A stretch of 64,000 bases of DNA from Nageia nagi (Eukaryota; Pinophyta). Below the pieces are notes generated by a model, which ran no database searches, had not been told where the DNA came from, and saw only the letters and a list, made by a program, of their open reading frames with translations. The stretch is taken from contig JBITNC010000001.1 in assembly GCA_050084985.1 (NCBI GenBank), positions 105,710,001-105,774,000 on the forward strand, given 5' to 3'. This document shows, one piece after another, positions 50,178 through 61,860 of this stretch; within the stretch, counting starts at the first letter, position 1; each line of letters begins with the position of its first letter. The position numbers and the translations under genes are program-made.

Positions 50178-51165
50178 AGTTTTTGTTTATCAATATCATG
50201 AAGAAGCCAACTTTTTTATATTTCCCTTTAATAGTTTTTTTTTTCAATTATTCTTAATAATATAGATCCAATATCTTGTTTATCATTACTCAATACTTTT
50301 AAAAAACCTTTTTTATAATAAGTTATTTTTGTTATTCTCAGATTTATTGATTGTATTTTCACATCAATTAGACCCATAATATCACTTAGGATGATTAAAA
50401 CTCAAATAAGGTACTAGAAGATGATAAAAATTTTATCCAAAATTGTTACTTAATAGTATATTTAAAGTTAATGCATTCTTAAGAAAGCTCTGGATGGATT
50501 TATAGACTTAGATGAATTTTGTAAACCTATGGATGGATTCGTGTATAGTCACTTAGGGAATAAAGTACTAACATAAAGTAACTAGACGTAACTAAATAAA
50601 TTCTATTTCAGATTGGAGAGAAATGAGTAATCATTTAAGGAAGCTTTAAAGCTTGATGATATAAAGCAATGAAAGTGGTTGTATGAGCTCAATGAAATTT
50701 ACAGGATTGGTTCTTATCTCTTAGGATGTGACTAAATATTATGATTACAAGACAATTATTGTGGAGAATGATAATACAAAGAAGTATAACAAAGTTTCTC
50801 AAATAAGAGTTGATATGAGGACTTCTAAGGATACTTGTAAAAGCTTCAAAACACATGTGAAAATGGTCTTCTTAAAAAAACCTCTATTTTTAAAATTTAC
50901 CACCTCCCCTCTAAATTTATTAAGCCCCTTATTTTTAAAATTTACCATATCCCCAACTCCCTACCCTTAACTATGCACCCCTTTCCCCTCCTCACCATAT
51001 CACCCCCTTTTTTTCAATTACCCTTATTCCCCTCCCCAGTTTTTAAATACCCCTACCCCCTGCCCTTATAAAATACTTAATGATATATCACTAGCTAAAC
51101 TAGATATTAAAAATACCTCTTGTATTTTCACATGTGGTATTTACCATTTTCTAATAGCAATCGTC
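50178..51165. other. Non-coding region with an old dispersed block
   Basis: 50178-50290 matches 23632-23780. The rest is unassigned; 50880-51070 is unusually C-rich on the plus strand (runs of CCCCT and CCCC). The 80-codon frame at 50728-50970 is not recognised. Confidence 0.4.
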
Positions 51166-52450
51166 CCATGCTATTGCTTCAGTGGAAAAGATGCTTAATA
51201 GTAGGTTAATCTTTGCTCTTTCAGTAGCTCAAGGGTGGAAAGTTTTTCAACTTGATGTTAAGAGTACCTTTCTCAATGGTGACTTAGATGTGGAGATCTA
51301 CATGAACCAACCATAAGAGTTTGTTATGGAAGGTAAAAATTCTTTTATGTGTAAACTAAAAAAGTCCTTATATGGCCTTAAGCAAGCACCTAGAGCTTCA
51401 TACAAAAATGTTTCATGATCTACTTTGAGGATATTAGGTTTTTTAAGTGTTTCATAGATACTAATCTATATGTGCTCAATCAGGGGCAAGAATTGGTATT
51501 AATTCTTCTATTTTGGATGATCTTTTTATAAGAAGGAATAATGTTAAAATTATCCAAGAGTGCATATCCAAAATCAAGGTAAATTTTGAAATGACTGACC
51601 TTGGTCTCTTGCACTACTACCTTAGTATGCAATTGTACCAATACAAGGATTGTACTTACTTTAGTCAATCCAATTATATCTTAAATATCTTACAAAAGTT
51701 TGAAATGGAGTGCAAACTTGTAGTAATCCTAGTCTCTCCTAGAATCATGTTGTCTCTTAGCTCCAACTCTTAGTTGGATGATGATATGATATATAGGAAA
51801 TTAATTAGTAGTCTTGTTTATTTAAATATCTCCAAGCTAGATATTTTCTTTGCAATAAATATGATGGTATAATTTATGCAAAAATCAATGTTGAGCACCT
51901 CAATGTTGTTAAATAAATATTGATGTATGTTGCAGGAACTAAGAATCTTGCTCTCAATTTTTCAAGTTGCCCTCATTTATTCTCTCAAGGTTCTTAGATT
52001 CTAATTATGGAGGAGATAGAGATTATAAAAAATTAACCTCTACTTATATGTTTAGGATTGATTTAGGTGCTATCTCTTGGGCTTTCAAGAAGTAACCTAC
52101 TATTGCTCTCTTCACCATAGAGGTAGAATATAGAGCAATATCATTTGTAGCCTAAGAAGCTATTTGGTTAAGGCATATTTTGAAAGAAATTAGGTATTAG
52201 AAGGCTTGTCCACATCATATTTCTTTAGATAATCAATCAACTATTGCTTTTGTAAATAACTCAATTTTCTATTAGAGAATAAAACATGTGGAAATCCAAG
52301 CCCATTTTATTAAAGAGAAGGTTCTCGATGGTATCCTTCAATTTTTAGTATTTTCCATCATTCCTAAACTCCATTGATTTTTTCACCAAGCCCCTTTCTA
52401 AAGCCCAGTTGTACAAGCTTAAAGAATCTATTAGGTTGGTGAAATTTCCC
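51166..52450 (+). pseudogene. Ty1/copia RT-RNase H relic
   Basis: Plus-strand order: NSRLIFALSVAQGWKVFQLD-like block near 51200, VKSTFLNGDLDVEIYMNQP near 51260, CKLKKSLYGLKQAPRASYK near 51350, an active-site region near 51500, EMTDLGLLHYYLSMQLYQY near 51590, HLNVVK and AGTKNLALNFSS near 51900-51960, an RNase H block near 52130, and the FFTKPLSKAQLYKLKESIRL end near 52385. Close relative of the minus-strand copia at 27.9-29 kb, since the following LTR sequences match. gag and integrase are missing; many stops. Confidence 0.87.
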
Positions 52451-52459
52451 TCAAGAGGG

Positions 52460-52865
52460 ATTGAAGGTTGAATTCTTGTTGAATTCATGTTTGTGATGAA
52501 AAATTCATTCTTAAGAGGATATTTTTGATGTATAGTGTTGATCTTTATATAAACCTTCATGGTTAGTTCACTCCATGTGACGAACTAGTTGTACTTTTCT
52601 TAGCATTTGATGTACACTTTCATGGTTAGTTTACTTTGTGTGAGGAACTAGTTGTACATTTTTTAGCAGATGATGTACACCTTCAAGGACACTTTGAGAA
52701 TAAGAAGATCTCAAATTACTGGATGTACTTCCTTGGTTGGAGGAACCACTTTATATTAATGTAAACTTTGTGAGATTGGATTCTTTGTTTATTTTGTTGC
52801 GATGATGTTTTAGAGAGCTTTCATGAGATCTTGTTAGAAGAGGGTTTAGTCATTAAGGATTAGTT
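52460..52865 (+). repeat. Copia 3' LTR
   Basis: Begins after the purine-rich CAAGAGGGATTGAAGG and matches, in order, the region behind the minus-strand copia at 26540-27890 (ATAGTGTTGATC, GAACTAGTTGTAC, TTAGAGAGCTTTCATGAGATC). An internal 70-base direct repeat (TTCATGGTTAGTT.ACT...GAACTAGTTGTAC) is present at 52557-52595 and 52620-52654. Confidence 0.7.
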
Positions 52866-53366
52866 CTCTCAATATCTTGATTTGAAAATTAATTTGTAAA
52901 TTTTTTTAATATCATAAGAATTAAAGAGAATGATATAGAATTCCTAATATAAACTAGTGAATGATAGTAAGATTGTTAGTATAAATTTATATGTATGCCT
53001 TGTTTGTTATGATAAATATGAAATAAGAAAAATCACTCATGCACTCTTCCTATATCAAATATTCATTATACTTATTTTATTTCTATATCAAATATTCATT
53101 ATATGAATTCTAAATCTAACATAATCTTACCATATAAAATAGATTTTAATATCATTTTAAAATATTTAAAAATAAAATATGTGAAAAGATGGATTTTATC
53201 ACTTCATTTTGACTTCCACTTCACTAAATACACAATCTATTTGATAATTCATCATTGACTTCCTAGATTGGAAGCCTAATAATAAATGGGAGGTATTGCA
53301 TTCCCAAGTTTTGAGGAGATAAATAAATTAAAAAGGAGAATAATTTTTTTTTAGTACCACGTTGGT
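52866..53366. repeat. Dispersed repeat, copy 2 (partner at 24425-24884)
   Basis: Aligns with 24425-24884 in the same orientation; contains a small internal direct duplication (CTATATCAAATATTCATTAT twice, 53052-53071 and 53085-53104) not present in the partner. Confidence 0.7.
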
Positions 53367-54560
53367 GTATACCCAAAATAATGCAATTGATTGTTTAATG
53401 GGGATTAATTAATGCACTATTTTTCTACTTTGTTTTATTGACATATATTAGAAATATAATAATGATATTTAGTTGACATACATGTTCATTTTATTTTGAT
53501 TACATATTCAATTAATCAATGACATCATACATCAAAAATAAACATGCATTCATACATTAATACATCCTTAATGACCTAAACAAGGCACACCATTGATGAT
53601 GTGGAATAAGAGAAACTTGAAGTGCGATAAGAAATATAAGATAATTGAATGATCAAGTAATCATATAATGAATACATAATAGTAATAAGAAATGATATGC
53701 ATTTAATTAAAAACTTGATATTCACAAGGGTTACCTTTTTTCATGTCGTGGTTCTTGTAATATCCTATAGCCTAGTTTTGATCTTCTATTTGATCTTCAA
53801 TTGATAGAGCTTGCCACCTCTGGAACCCTTTTTTGGTTCCCATTAATGTTTTTATATAATAATTGACCTATTGGTCATGATATAATGGTCCATCACATGA
53901 ATTACCTAGCTTTGGGTATTTTTAACCCCTTTTTACATAATACATCATTGAGGCTCTAAAATGAATTATTTAATAAATAATAATTCAATTTTAGGCATCT
54001 ATATTTTGCCATATTTTGGCCCTTTTTGGAGGTGTGATTGAAGCCATGAAATTACATGTCCAACAAAGAATTTGGAAGAAAATATTTTGAGAACTTTGAA
54101 CTCTTTGTTGTATTGTCCGTTATTGTTGAGGATGATGAATGATGACTTGGATGCCCTAGGAAAGATCATTGAAAGGTGCAACCAAGGCAAAATCTGATGA
54201 AGAGTCTCTCTCCAAGAATAATGTTGTGTAACTGATGGAAATAATTATGATGATGCATGTGGATGGTCCCATAACTAATTTTAGAGATGGAAGATATGTT
54301 TTTGCCCCTTGTACTACTTCAACCATGAATCTAGTCATTTCGTCACATTTGATACGTAAGAACCATTTGCACTTTTGTTCATTATTTGAAATAAAGAGGA
54401 TTTACTTTGAGTGGGATGAAGTGGTAATGAAATGGACATCATTGCTGACATAGGGATTAGTGTTCATGCTATTGATGATGTGGAATTTATTTATTTTTTT
54501 GTATTTTCTTTTGTTCTTTGGGGTGTAGAAACTTGCAATGAAGTGTTAGTAATACCCTGC
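53367..54560. other. Region without recognised gene
   Basis: AT-rich, several short open frames on both strands without recognisable motifs. Might be the leader or LTR of the element carrying the tandem repeat and plant mobile domain to the right, but no partner LTR is in the window. Confidence 0.35.
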
Positions 54561-54565
54561 ATGAA

Positions 54566-55325
54566 AATAGTGTGGATGCATAGTGAGTTCCATCATCCAT
54601 TGATGATAAGTCAATGTTAGTAATCTACTTACATCTACATCACCATTTTATCTTTTAAGTGAGTTAAATCTCACTAGCTATATTGATGGCCATCGATGAT
54701 CATACATTTTATGTCTATGAACCAAAGACGTTAAGCTTTGGATTGGTTCAAAGAAAAAACCATGTGGATACATAGAATATTGCATCATCCATTGGATATG
54801 ATCCAATTTCAATATCTTATTCATGGGTGCATTGCTTGTTTATCTTTTAAGTGAGTGAATTCTCACTAGCCATGTCATTGGCCATCAGCAGTCATACATT
54901 TTATGTCTATGACCTAAAGATATTATGCGTTGAATTGGTTCAAAACAAAAAAATATGTCGATACAAAGCAAGTTTTATTATCCATTAAAGATGATACAAT
55001 GTCAATATCTTTCTCATGTATGAATTGTTGGTTTATCTTTTAAGTGAGTGAACTCTTACAAGCTATGTCATTGGCCATCGATGGTCATATATTTTATGTT
55101 TATGACCTAAAGATATTATGATTTAGATTGGTTTAAAGAAAAAACCATGTGGATACATAGCAAATTGCATCATCCATTGGAGATGATTCAATATCAACAT
55201 CTTGCTTAGGACTACATCATCAATTTATCTTTTAAGTGAGTGAACTCTCACTAGTCATGTTGTTGACCATCAACAGTCACACGTTTTATGTCTATGACTT
55301 GAATACATTATGTTATGTAGTAAAG
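54566..55325. repeat. 192-bp tandem repeat, about four units
   Basis: The landmark TATCTTTTAAGTGAGT occurs at 54649, 54841, 55034 and 55226, a spacing of 192-193 bases. Each unit further contains GGCCATC(G/A)..GTCATACATTTTATG, GTCTATGACC, TTGGTTCAAAG and CATCATCCATTGG. Units differ by scattered substitutions. No coding frame crosses the array. Confidence 0.88.
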
Positions 55326-55739
55326 ATTAAATAAATATATATTATCCTATAAAATATACAATATTTGCTCATGGAGGACCATGGCTATGAAATTTATCAT
55401 TATTTTTTCAAGGAACTATGCTTTAAATTCATCATTCATATGATTATCAATAAAGCACATAATGAATTTCATGAGAAAATACCTGAGTTTAAACCATATA
55501 ATAGTCTTGGAATTTAATTTGTATAAATTTTCAAAGAAAACCCATGTTACTAGTAGCATGAAATGTGCTAAATTTGGTGATCTTGTTTTCAATAAAAGTG
55601 ATCAACATCCTGCAAAGATATCAACATGGTGAGTTACTGTTGATTGTGTAGTTTTGTTATTATTCATCATTTTCAATTTTGGAATTCTACTTTTCCATAT
55701 AGGCTCAAATTTTCACTTTTTTTTTTTATCCTATAGGAG

Positions 55740-57520
55740 GGTAAGGTCCTCATGAGGGAGGTCCTATGAAGATAGCTATGTTTGAGAAAGTGCAAACATG
55801 GCCAAGGACTTCCCATATGAATGATATCCTAGATAGGTATGGCCTTGCAAATTTGGTAATTATTGGGCACATCCAATAGGATTTGCCTCTCCTAACAATG
55901 CTAACAAGGCACTGGGATCTTGATTGTTGCACATTTCACCTTTCCCCAAGTGAAATATCAATGACCCTACTTGATGTATACCATATCTTGGGTATCTCCA
56001 TTAGGGAGAATTTGGTACATCAATGAGAGCTTGCAAACAATAATTTACATTAGCAAGAGGCTCTATGGATCACAAGTGAGGCAAATCATGATTGGAAACA
56101 CCAAGCCACTCATCTTATAGAGGTTTTTTAGTTTGCACCAAGAGAGCACCATATTTGACTGTATATCATGGCTATCATAGCCACCTACTTATATCCAGAT
56201 AAGAGCAATTCAAATTTTCCTCTTGACCTAGTATGGATTGTTAAGCAAATTTATGAGCAAGGGAATCAATTTTCCTAAGGGCCAATAGTTTTACCCTAAT
56301 TATAAATATATTTATACAACTTTGTGAGTGTTGACAAGATCAACATCATAGTTGCCACTGTGGGCCTACTATAGGTTTGGGCCTATGAGCACATAGCTAT
56401 TATACACCCTGTAGGTTTATAGAGAGCTCAGGAGGATTCAAGTGACATAGCTCTTATGTGCACAACTTCACATTCTGATGGATATAATATCCCCATTCCC
56501 TTGAGACTTAGAGGAGGGATCTTGATGGATTATAGGTGGGAGACCTTATTTAGGTTTATTTTTAGGATTTCTTATGACATTCAGATGTAAATCAACTTGC
56601 ATGGGTTTAACAACATTGATTTATCCAAACTTGAAGAAAGATTATGGAGCCCTACCATCCTAGTCATATTTTATGATAATTTGGGATTCAATAGAACATC
56701 CCACCCATGCCCACAACATACAAGTGATATTTAGTGGAGAGGGACCTACAAGTAGGGTAATATATGATTCCTACATGGAGGGTTTCTTGGGAGGATCCCC
56801 AAGTGATGGATGTAGCAACTCATGTGTTGATGGCTCCTAAGGTTTCCCCTAGTTATGCTACATGGTGGGTAGGAGTGTGCCTAGGTGATATTGGTGTGGG
56901 TGAGGATGATAGCAATGATGAGATGATCACTAGTGAGGGATTGAAGGAGTATGACCCACATTAGGTCAACAATCCAATCCATGATATGCCACCTTAGGAG
57001 GGTGAGGGAGTAGGAGGTTTAGCCATTCTTATCATAGCTTCCCTAGCAACAAGTAAAGATGCTAACTTGGCTTTTATACTATTATTGATTTTAATGTTTT
57101 ATGTATAATACAAAGTGACTAATCCAAGTTTATTTTGTGCAAAAGAAGCTATCATTGCTAGGATTTCCTCTTTGGAGGTAGAGATTACTATGCTACAGGA
57201 AACCTTTTCAACAAAGGATGCCTAGATAGCTACACTAGACTAGTCTATGAAGAGGTTGTAAGAACATTTGGGCATGCTCCCTCTTGATCAACAGTGGAAT
57301 TTCATATAGAGCCAAATGGATTGGATTAAGGATAAAGATATGGATATTATGGCTTTAAAGGTTAAGTATTCTTGGGTGAAGACCCTACTAGAGAGACATG
57401 GCATGACAACGATCAAGCTCTTAAGAGAGGCATCTATCATAGAAGCCAATGGCAATGGCAACCACAAGGTTAAATCTAGGACTGATACCATTAGTAGTGG
57501 TGGTAGTTCCCACCCCTAGC
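55740..57520 (+). pseudogene. Plant mobile domain (PMD) protein relic
   Basis: Plus-strand translation with frame jumps reads RYGLANLVIIGHIQ near 55840, TRHWDLDCCTFHLSPSEISM near 55905, then TLLDVYHILGISIREN near 55970, the hallmark of the PMD/MAIL family (trp, then TFH L, GE-like, (T)LxDV..LLG). VWAYEHIAI near 56380 and WRVSWEDPQVMDVATHVLM near 56770 continue the family pattern. A C-terminal part with charged, coiled-coil-like sequence is open at 57316-57519. PMD domains occur in transposons and in domesticated silencing factors; stops and the repeat-rich context favour a transposon relic. Confidence 0.65.
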
Positions 57521-57572
57521 ATGATTGTAGGGCTGATGGCTAGTATATGCTATGTACTCATTTTTAGTTGAG

Positions 57573-57573
<1 letters not shown>

Positions 57574-57616
<43 letters not shown>
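57574..57616. repeat. (AT)n microsatellite
   Basis: About 43 bases of AT repeats, 70 bases left of the segmental-duplication junction. Confidence 0.95.
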
Positions 57617-57617
<1 letters not shown>

Positions 57618-57684
57618 GACTCAAAGACTTGTGCCAAGGTAATGTTTTTATTTTGTTGCTTTTTATGAATGCTTTTATTTTTCT

Positions 57685-60600
57685 ATTGGAGAGTGCTCTA
57701 CTAGTGAATGCCAAGGGATGCTCCTCCTGCATTAATACTACCCCAATTCCTACTCCACAAGCATCACTTTCTATCACAAAGGTTTTAGAAAAATCTAGCA
57801 TTGCTAATATCGAGGTGGTACACATCACCTCCTTGAGCTTAAGGAAAGCTACCTTAGCTTGAGGGGACCATTGGAATGCATTCTTTTTCAACAACATGGT
57901 TAGAGGTGCTACAATCTTGACATAATCATTCACAAATTTCCTATAATAACCTGTAAACCCCAAGAATCTTCAGAGACTTTTCAAAGATGTAGGAATAGAC
58001 TAGTTTTGCATGTTAGTAATCTTTTGTGGATCCACCTTAACTCCCTCTTCAAATATAACATGGCCTAAGTAGTCAATTTTCCTCTTGTTGAATGAACATT
58101 TTGATTTTTTTGCATATAGCTGGTGTTTCTTAAAAATTTGTAAGGTTGGTCAACATGTGCCACATGTTCTTGCCATATCTTACTATAGATTAAGATGTCA
58201 TCAAAGAAAACTAAAATGAACTTCCTGAGGAATGGAAAAAAACACCTGCTTCATTAAACTTTGAAATGTGTATGGAGCATTTTTGAGGCCAAAAGGCATG
58301 ACCAAGAACTCATAATGGCCCTCATGCGTGTGAAATGCAATTTTTGATATATCCTCCTTCTTCAGTTAGATTTGTTGATACCCAAATCATAGGTCTAGCT
58401 TGGAAAAATATCTTACCCCATGCAGTTCATCCAATAATTCATCAATGATTGGGATGGGGAATTTATCCTTGATGGTGATTTTGTTGAGGGCCCTAAAATC
58501 CACACACATATTCTAGGAACCATCTTTCTTATGAACCAATATAATTGGAGAAGAATATGGGCTTACGCTAGGTCAAATTACTCCTGCATCCAATAGTTTC
58601 TTAACCAATTTTTCAATTTCATTTTTCTATAAACAAGGATATCGATAAGGATGAATGCTTATTGGGTGACTTCTCAAAACCAACTGGATAGCATGATCTT
58701 GTGATCATTGGGGTGGTAAGCCCTTGGTTTCTTAAAGGTACTTGAATGCTTACTTAAGATGGGCTACAGATCCTTAGGCTCTATGATTTCAAATTTAATG
58801 ATTGATAGAGTATAATTGTGCTAGCATCCCTTTTTCAATTTTTCATAGGATCTTTTCCATGCAATGTGAGCTCACAATTCATATAGATCCACCCCGTAAT
58901 CACTTGAGAGTATGGTCTTGTTCATCTATTTTGAGGGTCGTCCATATCTCTACAAAATTCCATTATATAATACCGAAAGTCCTTAGCCTTTATACCCCCA
59001 AAACTATATCACATCCCCCAAGTGGTAAAGCATACATGTCACTTTTCAAAGTATAGTGGTCAATGCTCAGTTTGACATTGTGACACATGCCTTTACATGC
59101 TATTTTTCCTCCATTACCAACCATAACCCCAAAATTATTTGTAGGGTGGATGTAATAGTCAGCAACCTTAGTCACTCATGGATCAATGAAATTATGAGTA
59201 CTTCTTTAATCCAATAATATTATGAGAGGGTGCTTTTTAAGAAACCCTTTGACCTTCATTATTTGAGGGGTGGTAATTCCTACCAATGCATTGTAAGAGA
59301 TAACTAGGGCCTCCTCATCTAGAATTTCCTTTGTAGCCTCTTCAGGTGCACTCTCATATTCCTCCTTACTATGAACATCAACATCAAGCAAATGTAACTT
59401 TTGTTGCGTACAATGATGACCATGAACAAATGTTTCATCATAATTATAGCACAAGCCCTTCTTTCAATGCTCTTCCATTTCTTCCCACATCAACTTCTTA
59501 GTTTGTATTATGCAATTTGGTGGTGGGGTACTTGTGTTATTAGAGTAATGGGAAATATTATGTGTTTTGGTGAATGGAGGTCTTGCATTTCATCGATGAG
59601 TATTGGCTTTATCTTCAATAAGCTTTGCCAAGGTAATAGCATCCATCATAGTTTTGGGATTAAACATTTTGACCTCTGGTTTAATTTCTTCCTTTAAGCC
59701 ATTAATAAAACAACTTGTGAAAATGCATCATCCAACCTCTTTGTGTGATTTTCCAATTTATCAAACTAATTTTGGTATTCTTTAACTATTGTAGTTTGAT
59801 GTAACTTGGTCAATGCCCCTGTGAAGTCTTTATAGTCACTAGAACCAAAATAGATCAATAATTATTGAGTGAATTCATCCCATGAAGGAGCAAGATGCAT
59901 TTTTGAGTACCATTGGTGCCATTAGAGAGCCTTATATTCCAAATGAAAAGATGCCATATACACCTTCAAATCCTTTAGGATTTTGTTCAATGTGAAATAC
60001 TATCTAGCTTTATAAATCTAGCTAGTGGGATTATCTCCATCAAATTGAGAAAAATCCAATTTGGTTGTGTGGGGAAGAATGAAACCACCTTGTTGGATTT
60101 GAAAGTTATGATGATAACCTTATGGATTTCCTAACTACACTAATTGCTGTGAGCTAGATGCATTGTTGGTATGATTGAGACTTAGTTGAACACTATCACA
60201 TTTACTATTAAGGGCTTGTATTTGTGTTTGTATTTATTGAATTTCTACTTTGAATGTATTGGTAAGTTTATCTACCATTTGTTAGATCATAGTTTGAAAT
60301 TTCATCATGGTAGGATCAGCTTGTGCTACTATTTGAGATCTTATTTCAAGTGCCATTTTTGAAAATTTCTATTTCTAAAGTTGATATTTCTGGAAACTAT
60401 TATTTTTAGAAAGTGCCCAAAAAAGTGTATAGGTGTAATATATCAAAATGATCAGCTCAAAAAGATGATCACAATGGGATAAGTCTCCTCATGATGATTT
60501 TTGGAATCTCAAACTCTTTTTTTATGTCTATGGGTCTATTTGCTTTTATTAAAAACTGCTAAAATGGTACATATTTTTAGTTATTTAGCTCTAAAGTTTT

Positions 60601-61432
60601 TGCTACCTTTGAACTGCTATTTTTGGTGGCTCTAAAAAATTACATGTCATACATTCTACTTCTTAAATCAACATTTTTTGTGTGAAGGAATGATTCTAGG
60701 GTAAGGATTATCTACTCTATAGGCTTATCTAAACACCCCTCCTATCTAACTTTCGTAAGGAAAGAGGTTATAGAGATGGCTTTTGTGACAAGTAACTTTC
60801 TAGTGGCACTTGTTGGTGCACTAAAGTTTATAGATGATTGACACAACTTCCTATATAGTTTTCATTTATAGCCTAGATAGTCTTTTATATACCTTTTAGT
60901 ACATGGAGTCCAGTTTTGGGCAAGTGTGCTTAGCCAAAAATGATAGATCCTCTTGGATATTTTAAAACCTATGGTATGCGGTTTCTAGCTTAGACCTCTA
61001 AGATTTTTTTTTCTACAGTAGAATGGCCCTAAAAAGAGCTCTAATACTAGATGTTACGATGCTATAAATACAAAAAGGAAAATATTACAAAAATGAAACA
61101 AATATTGATTTGAAATAGGAAAATGATAACTATCTATTAGAAATAACAGAGCATGCATTGGTAAATAGAACATGAAATAGCATCAATAAGTAGATAAAGA
61201 TAGGATTTTACTAAATAGTAATAGAATCATAGGCCACTTCGAGGGGGCTACCTCCTTATAACTCCAAAGGTAAAAAATAATGTTCGATATGCATTTCTCC
61301 ACACACTTCTATATATTTATATTAAACTAAACCTAACCCTAATAGTAATGCAAAATCAGGCCCCATCCTTACAATCACAATATTACGGTTTACAACATAG
61401 GTTGATAATTTAATAAAATACTAATGCTAACA
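57685..61432 (-). pseudogene. Gypsy element copy B, truncated
   Basis: Carries the 5' LTR (61052-61432), gag (start near 60355), protease, RT and the beginning of RNase H (VIESDACGVGIGV near 57780) of the element at 31537-37051. Integrase, the rest of RNase H and the 3' LTR are absent because the duplication begins here. The 5' untranslated part has a 71-base deletion. Protease frame is better preserved than in copy A (open 59175-58990, GGKIACKGMCHNVKL). Confidence 0.88.
61052..61432 (-). repeat. Gypsy 5' LTR, copy B
   Basis: Same length as 36671-37051 and nearly identical (first bases TGTTACGATG against TGTTATGATG). It is much closer to that LTR than either is to 31537-31895, confirming that it arose by duplication. 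Confidence 0.9.
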
Positions 61433-61860
61433 CTAAAATGTTAGAATTTGGGATCCTAAAAGTGGTTGATTGATATTGTTTCCACCTTCTAGATAACTTT
61501 TAGATTGAATTCTTTGAGGAGATGAATGAGAATGTTGAATATATAATCTACTATACAAATAGTTCCAACATTTTTATCTTAAATAATTGGCATAGTTAGG
61601 CTCAAAAATGTCTAGATTCCTAGTTTTTTTTTGGAATATATTTTAAATTCTTGATTTATAGTTGAACTTGTTGACCCTTTTCCAAATCAAGAAATAAATA
61701 TATTTCATCCAAACATGTAATGGTAAGGTTGAAATAAGGTACAACTCCAAGAATAATATTATGATGATCAGTTAGGAAAATGAGAGATTATTAAAATTGG
61801 AGGAATCATCTCTAAGATAAAAATATTTTACGTACCTCACTCTATGAGGTACAATATTAT

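Noticed and set aside
54566-55325. CRISPR-like array
   Set aside because: Units of 192 bases are repeated throughout with no short repeat/unique spacer pattern, and the genome is plant nuclear.
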